A DNA stretch of 64,000 nucleotides from Acidobacteriota bacterium. GTDB lineage: Bacteria > Acidobacteriota > Terriglobia > Acidiferrales > UBA7541. The stretch's first letter is position 1. Every line of letters starts with the position of its first letter. The stretch spans positions 60,326 to 124,325 of the forward strand of contig QHYH01000085.1 of NCBI GenBank assembly GCA_003223215.1. Direction: 5' to 3'. The translations under genes and the position numbers were made by a program. This document shows positions 42,963-53,196 of this stretch, piece by piece. The notes beneath the pieces were generated by a model, which worked only from the letters and a program-made list of their open reading frames with translations, did no database searches and was not told the origin of the DNA.

Positions 42963-45900
42963 ATGCCCTTTGTTGAGCTGATCATCGTCCTTTTCGTCAT
43001 CCTCGCGGTCATTGCTCCTTTTCTAACGCTGTACTTGCTGAGGAAATACAGGAAGCTGCGCGAGGACTTCGACAACGCTCGCAGAGCGCAATCCAGCGAG
43101 GCCGCAAATTTACGGCGGGAAATCGCCGAGCTAAAGAAGCAGATTCCGTCCGTGCTCGCCCTACCGCCCGCGCCAACTGTGCCAGGAGAGAAACCGCTCG
43201 AGCGGCTAACGCCTCTGGCGCCGGCTCCCGCCAAGGAGGTATCTGTACTACCGTCACGGGTCGAGCTGCCTGCTCCCGCGGCGCAACCTCCTCAAAAGGC
43301 GCCTATGCCGCCAGCGTGTCCCGCACCTCGCGTGCCGGAGCCAGCGTTGCCCGCCGCAGCGAGAACTCCCGCAGATGTGAAACCGGCGGCTCCCGTTGCG
43401 CCGCCTCCCGCGAGCAGACCGCCTGCGGCACCGGTTCAGTCTCCGCCGTCGCCACCAGCGGCTCGGTCTGTGCCACCGGCCCTGCCGCACCGCGAAGGAG
43501 AAATGTCGTCAACTCTCGCGGCGCGAATCTCCACTCCCTTGCCGGTCTCGGCTTTTAACGTTCGAGCGCCTAAGAGCTCTGCTCCGAGGCCGACGCTTCA
43601 GCAACGCCTGAAGGCCGTGTCCTCCATCGAGCAGACGCTCGGCACCCACTGGCTCTACAAACTCGGAATCATCATCCTCGTCGTTGGCGTCGCTCTTTTC
43701 GGCATTCATGAATTGGGCACGCTTGGCCCGCTCGGCAAGGCTGGCATTTCTTATTTCACGGCATTGTTCCTGCTCATCGGTGGCATCGCCCTCGAGGAGC
43801 GCGAGCAGTATCGGTTGATCGGAAGAGGCGGTATCGGCGGCGGCTGGGCTCTGCTCTTCTTCACGAGCTACGCCATTTATTACGTCGAAGCCATGCGGGT
43901 CTTCCCGAAGGATCTCCAATGGCTCACCTTGGATTGCGTGCTGATGCTAATCGTCGCCGTGGCCATGGCGCTGCACACGCTGCGGTATCGCTCGCAATTC
44001 GTCACCGGTCTGGCTTTTCTGCTGGGCTATTTCACCGTGGCGCTCAGTCAGAACAATGTCTACAGCCTTTCCGCCGGTGTGTTTCTGGCGATTGGCCTGG
44101 TGTCCATTGTCCTGAGGATGGGCTGGTTTGAGCTGGAAGTTTTCGGCATTCTCTCGACCTATCTCACGCATCTTTACTGGCTCTATCACCTTCTCGGCCC
44201 CAACGGCGCGCGGGGCCATGCCTTTCCCGAGTATCACTCGAGCTTGGCCATTTTGTTCCTTTATTGGCTCATTTTCCGTTTCTCCCACGTCAAGCGGTCG
44301 GTCAAGAGCGACTTCGAGGAGCACGTTTCAACCGCCGCGGCGGTTCTGAACATGATGTTGCTGCTCGGCTGCCTGAAGTTTCAGTCGGTCGATCCGACAC
44401 TCGCCTATATCGCGTTGTTTGCCGTTGGAGCTGTCGAATTTATTTCCGCGCAGCTTCCTGCAACGAAGCGCCGCCGTGAAGCCTTCGTCGTGCTCACGGT
44501 GGCCGGCGCAGCGCTCATGCTTGCTGCGGTTCCGTCGCACTATACCGATAACCACATCGCAATTCTCTGGCTGGTCGGCACGGAAGTTTTCTTGATTGCC
44601 GGCGCAATGGTGCAGGAAGTAGTCTTCCGCCGGCTGGGGCTGCTTACCGGACTTCTCGTTGGCATTCGGCTCATCGGATTCGACTTCCGCGACTTGGTGA
44701 ATCTGCGGAGCCATGGCGAAGGGCTGGAGCCTGCCGCCGGGACCCTCTTCGCTTTCTGCGCCATGGTGTTTTACCTCAACGACCTTGCCATCGGCACACG
44801 CTGGAGGGAATTCTTTGAGAGTTCGCCCGATCGGCCGCTTCTGACGGTCCATTCCTATTTCGGTGCGTTTGCCGGAGGCGCGGCGGCTTGGGCGCTCTTC
44901 ACCCAAGATTGGACCGCGATGGCGTTCGCCGCGCTCATGCTGGCCCTGGCTGCGATGGGAAAAGCGCTCGAATCTCGCCATCTCCAGGTGCAATACGCGC
45001 TGCTTGGCCTCCTCGCATTCCTCCGCGCAGCGGCGGTCAACCTGCATCTCGAAGCTCCACACGCGCATGTGCGCATGCGCTTGCTGACTCTGCCGATTCT
45101 CGGCGCCATGTTTTATCTGACGGCCAGGCTCGCAGCCCAGCGAGACGATCTTGCGCAGCGCCCCCTCCGTGGTTTCTTTGCGGCGGCGGGCTCTGCCCTC
45201 ATCGCACTTTTGATCTGGTTCGAAGTTCCCGAACTTTGGCAGCCGCTCGTTTTCATCGCCTTCGCGGTGATTTTGTCCGAGGCCGCGCGCGCCTTGACGC
45301 ATCACGCCATCGGCTGGCATTCGCACATCCTTGGCGGCCTGGCGATTTACACCGCGCTCACCGCCGATGCGACCAAGGTGCACGCGTGGCGCACCATTCC
45401 CGTTCATGCACTGGGCGCCTTGCCGGTTGTCGCTGGGCTTTACTGGCTGGCGAAGCGCGTCGGGGTCGCCAATCCGCACCATCTCGGCATCTCCCGGGTT
45501 GCTTACTCCTGGGCCGGCGCTGGCATGATGATGTGGGTTCTCGAGGAGGCACTAGGTTCTCCCTGGATCGCCTTCGGCTGGATCGTTGTCGCGGTCACTC
45601 TCACCCTTTCCTACCGCGCGATCCGCTATCCGCAGCTTGCCTGGCAGGCCAACATCGTCGGCGTGTGCGCGCTCCTGCGCGCCTACTTCTACAATTACAG
45701 CTTCGCACAGAGGTTCTGGGGCCCCATTTCGCTGCGTGTCTTGACGATTTCGCTTGTCGCCGCTGGATTGTATTTTCTCTCGCGCCAGGCCGCGCCCTCC
45801 GAGCATTACAAGCGCGTGGTAGCTCTCTTTCACTCCTTTGCGGCGACCGGGCTCCTCGCGTTTCTGGCGTGGTACGAATACCCGAACGGCTGGCTCGCTC

Positions 45901-47186
45901 CGATTTGGGCGGCTTTCGCGCTGGTTCTGGCAATCGCGGATCAGCGGCTGAAATTGCAAGAATTGCCCTGGCAGTCGCACGCTCTCGCAGCGATCACCTT
46001 GGTGCGTGCGGTGAGCGTGAATCTCTACTTCACTCTGTCCTGGCATGGCTTCAGCGTGCGCCTGCTTTCGCTCGCGGTCGTCGCAGTGATTTTCTACGCG
46101 CTCTCGCGGCTGATCCGCATGCCCGACGAGTGGCGTCAGCTCGACCTGCACCATGTTTATTCCTGGGCCGCTTCGGTCATCGTCTCGCTGCTGCTTTGGT
46201 ACGAATTGCAGCCGCTCAGCATCGCCGTGGGCTGGGCGGTGTTCGGCCTGGTCCTTTTCGAATACGGCATTCTCCGCAAGATTGCCCAGTTCCGGTATCA
46301 AGCGTATGTCGCCTTGCTTGCCGCGTTCGCGCGCATCTTCTTCGCGAACCTCACCGCGGGCGAACCCGGCGAATTTTGGGGGCCGCGCATGTACACGATT
46401 CTTCCGCTGGCCCTGATTCTGTATTTCGTGTACGCGCAATTGCCGCAAAAAGAGGAAAACGTTGCGCGCGACCGCCGCTTGCACTTTGACACGCTCGTCG
46501 CCTACCTGGGGACGGCGACGATCGTCGCGCTCTTTTACTTTCAGTTTCCCATCGAGTGGGTCGTCGTTTCCTGGGCGGCCCTGGTGTTTGCCTTGCTCGG
46601 TGCTGCGCTCGCCCTGGATAAGCCGCTCTTCCTGCAGCAGGGCATGCTGCTCACGCTCATGGTGTTCTCACGCGGCATGGCACATAACTTGTTTGGCGCA
46701 AGCTATTTTGGCGAGAGCGATTGGAAGGGCAACTATCTGGCGGTGAGCGCGGCCTCGGCCATGCTGCTAGCGAGCTTGGCCTTTGCCTTCCGGTTGCGCG
46801 GCCGTTTCCAGCTTGGGCTCAATGGTAGCCGGCTGACACGGCTCGTGCACGCAGCGATGCGCCGACCCGAACAATTAGTCTTCTTTGTTCCCGTTCTTTT
46901 GGTGACCTTCATGCTCGCTCTGAAAATGAAAACCGGCTTGATCACGGTCTCGTGGGGGATCGAAGCGGTGCTGGTTTTTATGCTCGCGTTTGCGGTTAAA
47001 GAGACAAGCTTCCGCCGCACCGGCCTGGGGTTGCTCTTGGTGTGCGTCGGGAAAATCGCCGCGCTCGACTTCTGGGGCTTGCAGATACGAGACAAATACA
47101 TCACGCTCATCGTCGTCGGCATTGCGCTGACGTTCGTTTCTTTTCTCTACACCCGCTATGGTGACACCATTCGGCAATACTTATGA
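42963..47186 (+). CDS. DUF2339 giant polytopic membrane protein
   Basis: 1407 residues. An N-terminal helix (about 5-27) is followed by a coiled coil with ELKKQI, a Pro/Ala-rich linker (about 60-200), and then an array of 30 or more hydrophobic helices to the C-terminus. The start of the membrane domain, LGTHWLYKLGIIILVVGVALFGI, is characteristic of DUF2339. Biochemical function is unknown; envelope or surface-lipid roles have been suggested. Its stop overlaps the M48 peptidase start (ATGA). Confidence 0.85.
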   Translation: MPFVELIIVLFVILAVIAPFLTLYLLRKYRKLREDFDNARRAQSSEAANLRREIAELKKQIPSVLALPPAPTVPGEKPLERLTPLAPAPAKEVSVLPSRVELPAPAAQPPQKAPMPPACPAPRVPEPALPAAARTPADVKPAAPVAPPPASRPPAAPVQSPPSPPAARSVPPALPHREGEMSSTLAARISTPLPVSAFNVRAPKSSAPRPTLQQRLKAVSSIEQTLGTHWLYKLGIIILVVGVALFGIHELGTLGPLGKAGISYFTALFLLIGGIALEEREQYRLIGRGGIGGGWALLFFTSYAIYYVEAMRVFPKDLQWLTLDCVLMLIVAVAMALHTLRYRSQFVTGLAFLLGYFTVALSQNNVYSLSAGVFLAIGLVSIVLRMGWFELEVFGILSTYLTHLYWLYHLLGPNGARGHAFPEYHSSLAILFLYWLIFRFSHVKRSVKSDFEEHVSTAAAVLNMMLLLGCLKFQSVDPTLAYIALFAVGAVEFISAQLPATKRRREAFVVLTVAGAALMLAAVPSHYTDNHIAILWLVGTEVFLIAGAMVQEVVFRRLGLLTGLLVGIRLIGFDFRDLVNLRSHGEGLEPAAGTLFAFCAMVFYLNDLAIGTRWREFFESSPDRPLLTVHSYFGAFAGGAAAWALFTQDWTAMAFAALMLALAAMGKALESRHLQVQYALLGLLAFLRAAAVNLHLEAPHAHVRMRLLTLPILGAMFYLTARLAAQRDDLAQRPLRGFFAAAGSALIALLIWFEVPELWQPLVFIAFAVILSEAARALTHHAIGWHSHILGGLAIYTALTADATKVHAWRTIPVHALGALPVVAGLYWLAKRVGVANPHHLGISRVAYSWAGAGMMMWVLEEALGSPWIAFGWIVVAVTLTLSYRAIRYPQLAWQANIVGVCALLRAYFYNYSFAQRFWGPISLRVLTISLVAAGLYFLSRQAAPSEHYKRVVALFHSFAATGLLAFLAWYEYPNGWLAPIWAAFALVLAIADQRLKLQELPWQSHALAAITLVRAVSVNLYFTLSWHGFSVRLLSLAVVAVIFYALSRLIRMPDEWRQLDLHHVYSWAASVIVSLLLWYELQPLSIAVGWAVFGLVLFEYGILRKIAQFRYQAYVALLAAFARIFFANLTAGEPGEFWGPRMYTILPLALILYFVYAQLPQKEENVARDRRLHFDTLVAYLGTATIVALFYFQFPIEWVVVSWAALVFALLGAALALDKPLFLQQGMLLTLMVFSRGMAHNLFGASYFGESDWKGNYLAVSAASAMLLASLAFAFRLRGRFQLGLNGSRLTRLVHAAMRRPEQLVFFVPVLLVTFMLALKMKTGLITVSWGIEAVLVFMLAFAVKETSFRRTGLGLLLVCVGKIAALDFWGLQIRDKYITLIVVGIALTFVSFLYTRYGDTIRQYL

Positions 47187-48094
47187 AGCGCTCCGTAGCT
47201 TTCGTCGTTTTCTTTCTGGTTTTCGGTTTTGCGCTGGCCGGTCTCTACTGGAGCCAGCGCCGCGCGAAATCAATTCCGGTCTCACCGAACGCGATCTTGA
47301 ACATGGCTGCCGACGCGCAACGTGATCTTTCGCGCTTGCCCATGCATCTCACGCGGCTGTCCGACGAGCAGGAAGTCGCGATCGGGCGCGAGTTCGCTTC
47401 CCGCTACGCCAGCGAGACGCGTCCGCTCACCGCCGAGGAGCAAGGGCTCGAGAAATACGTCCGCCGCGTCGGGGCCAACATCGCGCTTCACGCTCGTCGG
47501 CATCTGCCGTACACGTTCACCGTTCTGCACGACCACAACATGCTGAACGCCTTCTCGCTTCCCGGCGGACCCGTGTATATCGGCGAAGGCATGCTTGATT
47601 TGATGACCAACGAGGACGAACTCGCCAGCGTGCTGGCCCATGAGGTTGAGCACATCGACCACTATCACTGCGTCGAGCGCGTCCAGGTCGAAGCGCAACT
47701 GAGAAAGCTCGATCTCGATGTGGTCGGAGCGCTCGTCGAGATTCCGCTGGATTTCTGGCAGGCCGGCTACCACAAAGACGAGGAGTTCGAAGCCGACCGC
47801 GAAGGCATGTATCTCGCCGTGCAGTCCGGCTACTCCCCCTATGGCGCGGCGGATCTCTTTGAGCGCTTCGCGAAACTGTGCGACGAGTATGTGATCCACG
47901 CAAAAAGCCCGGATGAAGAACTCTCCCAGCTCGCCATCCAGAGTTTAAGCGGATATTTCCGCTCGCACCCGCTGCCTTCCGAACGCCTCGCGCAGGCAAA
48001 CCGCATCATCGCGCAAGAACACTGGGAATCCCGCACGGCGCGAAAACCGTTTCACGTCGCATATGAAGTGCGGAACGGCGAATTCGTGAAATAG
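47183..48094 (+). CDS. Membrane-anchored M48-family zinc metallopeptidase
   Basis: 303 residues. A signal-anchor helix (about 3-22) leads to a catalytic domain with HEVEHIDHYH (zinc ligands and catalytic Glu, HExxH) near residue 155 and the downstream EEFEADREGMYLAVQSGY segment that supplies the third ligand. It is the M48B/BepA-like type. It probably degrades or refolds damaged envelope proteins. Coupled by 4 bp to the DUF2339 gene. Confidence 0.92.
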   Translation: MKRSVAFVVFFLVFGFALAGLYWSQRRAKSIPVSPNAILNMAADAQRDLSRLPMHLTRLSDEQEVAIGREFASRYASETRPLTAEEQGLEKYVRRVGANIALHARRHLPYTFTVLHDHNMLNAFSLPGGPVYIGEGMLDLMTNEDELASVLAHEVEHIDHYHCVERVQVEAQLRKLDLDVVGALVEIPLDFWQAGYHKDEEFEADREGMYLAVQSGYSPYGAADLFERFAKLCDEYVIHAKSPDEELSQLAIQSLSGYFRSHPLPSERLAQANRIIAQEHWESRTARKPFHVAYEVRNGEFVK

Positions 48095-48214
48095 CAGGAT
48101 AGGCGTTCTTCTCACGGTACAGGCGTGTCTCGATCCACAAAGGAAACCCGCAAGAAATACGCTACGAAGGACGGTTAGCTTGGACTTACGACGGAGGGCG
48201 GAAGACCGATCATT

Positions 48215-48541
48215 TTAGAACAGGCCCGGGATTTTCAGGCCTGCGATTCCCGGAATGCCGCCGGCAAGGCCCTTCATCTGGTTGGCGAGTTCTTCATCAA
48301 CGCGCCGCGAAGCCTCGTTGACCGCGGCGCGAATCAAATCCTGGAGCATCTCCTGATCTTTGCTCGCGAAAACTTCCTGCTCGATGCGCACGTACACAAT
48401 CTGTTTCTGACCGTTCATCTTCACCGTAACCATCCCGGCACCCGCGGACGCTTCCACGGTCACGGAATTGACTTGCCGCTGCCAATCTTCCTGCAGCTTG
48501 CCCAATCGCGAAAGCATTTGTTGGATGGCGCCCACTTCCAT
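48215..48541 (-). CDS. ybaB: YbaB/EbfC nucleoid-associated protein
   Basis: 108 residues. The family pattern is [15 protein letters not shown], then [23 protein letters not shown], and a helical C-terminal half ([18 protein letters not shown]). YbaB dimers bind DNA non-specifically and are involved in nucleoid structure. The ATG at 48541 has AAGGA about 7 nt upstream. It lies just downstream of dnaX, as usual. The frame extends to 48757 only by overlapping dnaX. Confidence 0.93.
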   Translation of the reverse strand: MEVGAIQQMLSRLGKLQEDWQRQVNSVTVEASAGAGMVTVKMNGQKQIVYVRIEQEVFASKDQEMLQDLIRAAVNEASRRVDEELANQMKGLAGGIPGIAGLKIPGLF

Positions 48542-48563
48542 AAGCAATCCTTCTTGCCGCACG

Positions 48564-50300
48564 TCACTTTTCTTGTTGCCGCGATCGCACTTCTGTGATT
48601 TTACCACCGAACCGCTCGAGCATCGACCGCACCAGCGGGTCGCGCTCGAACTGCGCGCGCAATTCCTGACTGCCGGACGCCGCCGCCGCTGCGGCGACAG
48701 AATCAAGTCTAGCACAGACTCGCACGGCGCGGCCCAGCACGTTGCTGGAAACGGCACGGATCCTTTCGAGCGGCTCGCGCCCTTCGATCATCTCCGCAAA
48801 CGGCCGCTTCTCCGGAGAAAAATAAATCCGCAGCTCCGCGCCTTCCAGTTCCCAGCCGCTGCTGTGCTCCACGAGTTCGCCCAGAAATTTTTGCTCCGCC
48901 TGGATGGCGCTCTTGATCTCCGCCACTTGTTCATGGGAAATGCCGCTGACGCGAATCGTTTCTTTGCTGTCATTCGGCGCTTTGACTCCGGGAGTCGTAG
49001 CGGTTGTCGCATCCCCGGCTTCCGAGGGAGAAGCGAACCGCTGACTTGCCTCCGGATGCGCCGATGCTGCGGGTGCGAAGGTTTGTGTCAGCACTTTCGG
49101 CGGCGGCGCCGTTTGTCGCAAAGTGCTTGACGCTGCCCGTGCCGTTCCACTGCTTGTGCCGCCCGGAGCGCCGCTTTTCAGCTCCGCCAAAAGCTCTTCC
49201 AGGGGCGCAAGTCGCGAAGCATTAATCAGCCGGAGCAAGCCCATTTCGAGATGCACGCGTGGATCGGGCTTCCGGCGTAAATCGTCATCCGTTTGCAGCA
49301 GAATCTGAAAAAATCGAGTCAGGTCTTCTTCGCTGAACAAGGCCGCGGCCTTGGCGATGGCCGGCCGCTGGTCCGGCGTCGCGGCAATCAACTCCGAGTC
49401 CGCTCCGCACACGCGCGCAATCAGCAGATTGCGCATGTGCCGGATGGCTTCGCGGCAGAAGTGCTGCAGATTGCGCCCTTCTTTTTGAAACGTGTGCACT
49501 AATCCGAGGGCGCGGTCCGCGGAGCCCGCAGCAACTGCGCCGACCAGTTCTTCCAGTGCGTCTTCCGGCACTACGCCCAACAGTGCGCGCACCTGGTCGT
49601 CGGGAATGATGTCTCCGCAATACGCACGCGCCTGCTCCAAAAGTGACAGCGCGTCGCGCAAGCTGCCTTCCGCCATGCGCGCGATTACCGCCATCGCACC
49701 CGGCTCGATCTTCAATTCTTCCTTCTGCGCGATTTCGTCCAGCCGCTTGGTGATTTCCGCAAACGTCAGCGCGCGAAAATGAAAATGCTGGGACCGGGAA
49801 CGGATGGTGTCTTCCAGGTTTTCCGGTTCCGTCGTGGCCATCACAAAGACCACGCGGTCCGGAGGTTCTTCCAGGGTTTTCAGCAGCGCGTTCGAGGCTT
49901 CGCCCGTCAGCATGTGCGCTTCGTCGAGAATCACGACTTTGGTTCGCGAAGCCGCCGGCACATAACGCACCATTTCACGCAGCTCGCGGATCTGATCGAT
50001 GCCGCGGTTCGAAGCCGCATCGATTTCGATGACGTCGAGCGAAGTGCCCGCCGCAATTTCCCTGCACGAATCGCACACGCCGCAAGGCTCCGGCGTCGGC
50101 CCTTTCACGCAATTCAGCGCCTTGGCCAAGATTCTGGCAGCCGTCGTTTTTCCCACGCCGCGCGCCCCGGAAAAAATGTATGCGTGCGCCACGCGGTTGT
50201 TTAGGATGGCGTTTTTCAGCGTTTCCGTAACGTGCTGCTGCCCGACGAGGTCGCGGAACGTCTGCGGCCGCCACTTGCGGGCTATGACTTGGTAGCTCAT
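48564..50300 (-). CDS. dnaX: DNA polymerase III subunit gamma/tau
   Basis: 578 residues. The AAA+ clamp-loader domain has Walker [16 protein letters not shown], a zinc module with [16 protein letters not shown], Walker [12 protein letters not shown] and SRC-like sensor MATTEPENL. It is followed by the collar (about 240-370) and a variable Pro/Ala-rich C-terminus (tau part). It loads the sliding clamp at the replication fork. No obvious frameshift-type slippery sequence was identified. The ATG at 50300 gives [12 protein letters not shown], the conserved start. ybaB follows; the SRP RNA lies just upstream. Confidence 0.95.
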   Translation of the reverse strand: MSYQVIARKWRPQTFRDLVGQQHVTETLKNAILNNRVAHAYIFSGARGVGKTTAARILAKALNCVKGPTPEPCGVCDSCREIAAGTSLDVIEIDAASNRGIDQIRELREMVRYVPAASRTKVVILDEAHMLTGEASNALLKTLEEPPDRVVFVMATTEPENLEDTIRSRSQHFHFRALTFAEITKRLDEIAQKEELKIEPGAMAVIARMAEGSLRDALSLLEQARAYCGDIIPDDQVRALLGVVPEDALEELVGAVAAGSADRALGLVHTFQKEGRNLQHFCREAIRHMRNLLIARVCGADSELIAATPDQRPAIAKAAALFSEEDLTRFFQILLQTDDDLRRKPDPRVHLEMGLLRLINASRLAPLEELLAELKSGAPGGTSSGTARAASSTLRQTAPPPKVLTQTFAPAASAHPEASQRFASPSEAGDATTATTPGVKAPNDSKETIRVSGISHEQVAEIKSAIQAEQKFLGELVEHSSGWELEGAELRIYFSPEKRPFAEMIEGREPLERIRAVSSNVLGRAVRVCARLDSVAAAAAASGSQELRAQFERDPLVRSMLERFGGKITEVRSRQQEK

Positions 50301-50385
50301 TGTGAAGTTCTTAGCTCTAAGTTTTGGCTTTCCATTCTTTACTTACAACTTAGAACCCTACGACGGAAAACCTTTTGCGGCGAGA

Positions 50386-50489
50386 GGAACTTCGGGTCAT
50401 CTGCGGCACCCGAGGTAAACCCGGTACCGTTGCTCCCTTCCGGGCCTGGCGGGGTTCGCGGGACCTCGTTGCACAGAGCCCGAAGTTCC
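50386..50489 (-). ncRNA. ffs: Signal recognition particle RNA (small bacterial type)
   Basis: Read on the minus strand, this 104-nt RNA has perfectly complementary ends (GGAACTTCGGG and CCCGAAGTTCC). Its apical domain contains CCAGGCCCGGAAGGGAGCAA, matching the GGAAG-type tetraloop and the asymmetric internal loop bound by Ffh. It lies 85 bp upstream of dnaX on the same strand, an arrangement seen in other bacteria. It directs membrane-protein ribosomes to the inner membrane. Confidence 0.92.
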
Positions 50490-50653
50490 ACGCTCCGGCG
50501 GTCGCGCGCGTTCGCGCGTCCGCAGGAAAAATTCTAACACACTCATTTGCTGGTATGGCGCAGGGCAGTCCGCGAGCCCTGCGGCTGCTTCGTTCCATTT
50601 CTCCTGTCGCGTTGTTTCAGGCTTCGAGCTTTAGAAACTTGCAGCCTGGTTCG

Positions 50654-51163
50654 CTAGGACTTCGGCTTTGCCGCCGCCGGCGCGTCCGGCGGGTCCACTT
50701 CCGACGGGTTCACCCAGTTTACTTTGAACGGCCCCATGGCATGGACCTGGACGATGGTCTCGCCCTTGCTCATGGCAAAGTGCCGCATCTCCTTGGGTAC
50801 CATCAAAAAACTTCCCACATTCATCGTTTGCAGTTTGCTTTCGTCAAAGCTCTCTCCCATTCCGACAAGAAAAGTTCCTTTCAGCACCGTCACGTTCTCG
50901 TCCGTGGGATGCCAATGCGCGGGAATCTTGGACCCATCGGCGCACCGTATCCGCAGAACGAAGGGCGCGGCTTCTGCATTCATGTCTCCCGCGACAGGTG
51001 CGAGATCGCATCCCTTAATTATCGGTGTCCATTTCAGATCGCCGAAGCGCACGATCTTGTGCGCCTCGCTGCTTTCCTTTCTCTCCTGGCTGAAAGCCGC
51101 CATCGCGGGCGCAGCGATTGACAGAAAGACCACAAGCGATTTCGCCACGACAGTCTTCCTCAT
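50654..51163 (-). CDS. Secreted cupin-domain protein
   Basis: 169 residues. A signal peptide (about 1-25, ending MAAFSQ) precedes a single cupin. The cupin carries PAHWHPTDENVTVLKG, with the metal-binding His pair and Glu, and a second motif RHFAMSKGETIVQVHAMG. It may be a metal-dependent dioxygenase, isomerase or sugar-binding protein. The tail is Pro/Ala/Lys-rich. The start at 51163 has GGAGG just upstream. The frame reaches 51289 without support. Confidence 0.85.
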   Translation of the reverse strand: MRKTVVAKSLVVFLSIAAPAMAAFSQERKESSEAHKIVRFGDLKWTPIIKGCDLAPVAGDMNAEAAPFVLRIRCADGSKIPAHWHPTDENVTVLKGTFLVGMGESFDESKLQTMNVGSFLMVPKEMRHFAMSKGETIVQVHAMGPFKVNWVNPSEVDPPDAPAAAKPKS

Positions 51164-51412
51164 AAGGTTCCTCCGTTCAAAAGATTGGCCCGATTTGGGC
51201 GCCCCGGGGTTGGCGAAAAGATACTCCCGGCCCGCATGCGAGGCATGACGTGCCACTCGCGGTCTTCGTCCGTGCTCAGCTGCCCACACTCAAGGCATAT
51301 GCCTGTTTTTATGCGGAGAAACCGCTTCGTCGAGTTCTAGTTTTCCTGCTAAACGCGAATGCGCCGCGCAACCGGAAAGCTTTGCGCGGCGCATGGAGTT
51401 CTTTCCCCCGCC

Positions 51413-52027
51413 TTACTTCTTCGGGAAATTCGGGTCCGCCTTTACTTCGTTGATCTGCTTGGTGTGGCGCTCGCTGTGCGCCGCGATGAACAGGACAAAT
51501 TCGTATCCGTCTAGCTTGCCCAACGGACTATCCGTTACGTGATCGCGCAGTCCAGCGGTGCTCTTCAAAAAATCCTCTGTCGCCGACCGGCTCTCGATGA
51601 AATGCTTGACCGAGCCATCCGACGAACCAAAACGGTTGTTGGGCACCAGCGGCTCCGGCGCCTGCGCTTTGTGTGTGCGGTCCGGAACCATCGTCAAAAC
51701 CGCCTGGTCAGTCTTCTTGACGTCCCGCCCGGGTTCCCCCGCCGGCCCGCCCATGACTTTTTCCTTGGTGAAGTCCAGGAGAAAACCCTCCGCCGCCGCG
51801 ATGTGTTCGATCACTTGCGCCACGGACCAGCGATCCGGCGCCGGTTTGAAGTTCCACTGCTCCTCGGACAGGCCTTTGGTCGCTTCCAGAACATTTTTCT
51901 TTGTCGATTCCAGGTATTGCAGTGCGCGGTCCTTTTCCGCCTGGGTCACTTCCTGTGCGGACGCCGCCGCTGCCCCGGACATCAGAAGCAGCGCGACGAG
52001 CGTCCCTATCAGGGATCTGTTGCTCAT
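51413..52027 (-). CDS. Secreted DinB-like four-helix protein
   Basis: 204 residues. A signal peptide (ends AAASAQ, about residue 24) is followed by a DinB/YfiT-like helical bundle with EEQWNFKPAPDRWSVAQVIEHIAAAE and a C-terminal FIAAHSERHTKQI. The His residues in these helices fit a metal site of the DinB-like superfamily. Extracytoplasmic DinB-like proteins are known in Acidobacteriota, and the substrate is unknown. Start 52027 has GGAG about 9 nt upstream; the frame to 52192 overlaps the neighbour. Confidence 0.82.
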   Translation of the reverse strand: MSNRSLIGTLVALLLMSGAAAASAQEVTQAEKDRALQYLESTKKNVLEATKGLSEEQWNFKPAPDRWSVAQVIEHIAAAEGFLLDFTKEKVMGGPAGEPGRDVKKTDQAVLTMVPDRTHKAQAPEPLVPNNRFGSSDGSVKHFIESRSATEDFLKSTAGLRDHVTDSPLGKLDGYEFVLFIAAHSERHTKQINEVKADPNFPKK

Positions 52028-52176
52028 CTCTTGCGTTCTCCTTTTGCTTGACTTCGGTTGGCGAAACGGGGAGCAATAGCATAGCACATCTGCATGCGGC
52101 GACGGGACGCCTCTCTCGGGAGCGTTGAAATTTGGTGCCGCGCGCGGAGCCAGGACGGGAAACGCTGTTTCAGGCC

Positions 52177-52833
52177 TCAGAAGTGGCTCCACAGGAGAAG
52201 CTGTCGGGCAAAGGAGTCAATCGGTGCATACACATACGGAAACGCGAACAACGCCGCCACTAATCCGAGGACGCCGTAGGAATTGCCGCGCAGCCAATCC
52301 AGGTAGCGCTGCGCCCGCGTCTCGCTCATAAACAACATGATTGCGGTGCTGCCGTCCAGCGGCGTCACCGGAAGCAGATTGAACGTGCCCAGCAAAAGAT
52401 TAAGCGAGAACATCGCCCCAATCAGATTTTCCGCGAAGGAACCCTGGTGCAGCCATCCCTGATGCCAGCCGACACGCAAAACAATCGCGGCGATAACCAT
52501 CAGCGTGTAGTTCGTGGCCGGACCCGCCAGGGCCATCCACGCGGCCCGATGGGGATGGCGCCGCTCCCAATGCGGATCGTAAGGCGCGCTGGCCCAGCCG
52601 ATGACGGAGTGGGTCAGGACGAGCATCAGGATGGGAATGATCACCATGCCCCAGGGTTCGCGCTGGATGTGCGGCACGGGATTGAGCGTCACCTGCCCGC
52701 CGAGGAAGGCTGTTTCGTCGCCGCCAATCTTGGCAGCCAGCGCGTGCGCGGCTTCGTGGCACGTCGTGGAAAACAGGAAAACCACGTACCAGATGAATCC
52801 CAGGGCGAGGAGGTCAGGGGAAATGTTGGGCAT
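52177..52833 (-). CDS. Site-2 protease family (M50) membrane metalloprotease
   Basis: 218 residues with about six hydrophobic segments. The zinc motif HEAAHALAAKIGG (HExxH) lies in the first part, and PVTPLDGSTAIMLF supplies the second-site NPxDG-type motif (here TPLDG) near residue 155. These are the marks of the M50B rhomboid-unlike intramembrane proteases. Likely cleaves regulatory membrane proteins. The substrate is unknown. Its C-terminus overlaps the N-terminal extension of the DinB-like frame. Confidence 0.88.
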   Translation of the reverse strand: MPNISPDLLALGFIWYVVFLFSTTCHEAAHALAAKIGGDETAFLGGQVTLNPVPHIQREPWGMVIIPILMLVLTHSVIGWASAPYDPHWERRHPHRAAWMALAGPATNYTLMVIAAIVLRVGWHQGWLHQGSFAENLIGAMFSLNLLLGTFNLLPVTPLDGSTAIMLFMSETRAQRYLDWLRGNSYGVLGLVAALFAFPYVYAPIDSFARQLLLWSHF

Positions 52834-53196
52834 GAAGTATGTTTCCTCGTCTGCTCCTTGTAGTGGCGGGTCTCGAGACCCGTGTTTCTCTCCTTGTAGG
52901 GGTCGCCTGGTGCCTATCCCGGCGCTTGTCGGGGAGCGGGCCGCATCTTAAACCTTTATTTTCTTGCTGCGATTAGCGTAGATGGACCGCCGCAGGTTTG
53001 CAAGGGGACATTCGAGCATCCAACGACGATACCCTGCTGCCGCCTCTGCAGCTGACGGGCAGCGAGCCGAGCGACCTCTCCGTTTCTTTCCCGCTGCGAA
53101 AGGCCGACTGTTTGGGGCCCTCTACCTGCCGGAGGGGCACGATCTGTCGTGCCACCGCGGCGGAAAACACAACGAAACACGCCGAAAGCTGGCGCA
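52834..53196. other. Intergenic region with palindrome and repeated CTCCTTGTAG motif
   Basis: About 360 bases. The site-2-protease-proximal part carries the palindrome at 52867-52882 and two CTCCTTGTAG-like direct repeats roughly 36 bp apart. The rest has overlapping open frames on both strands without coding character. Confidence 0.4.
52867..52882. repeat. 16-bp perfect palindrome, REP-like
   Basis: CGGGTCTCGAGACCCG lies in the promoter-proximal region of the site-2 protease gene. It is flanked by TTGTAGTGG and TTGTAGGGG on the right, which resembles dispersed palindromic repeats of GC-rich genomes. Copy number cannot be judged here. Confidence 0.45.
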
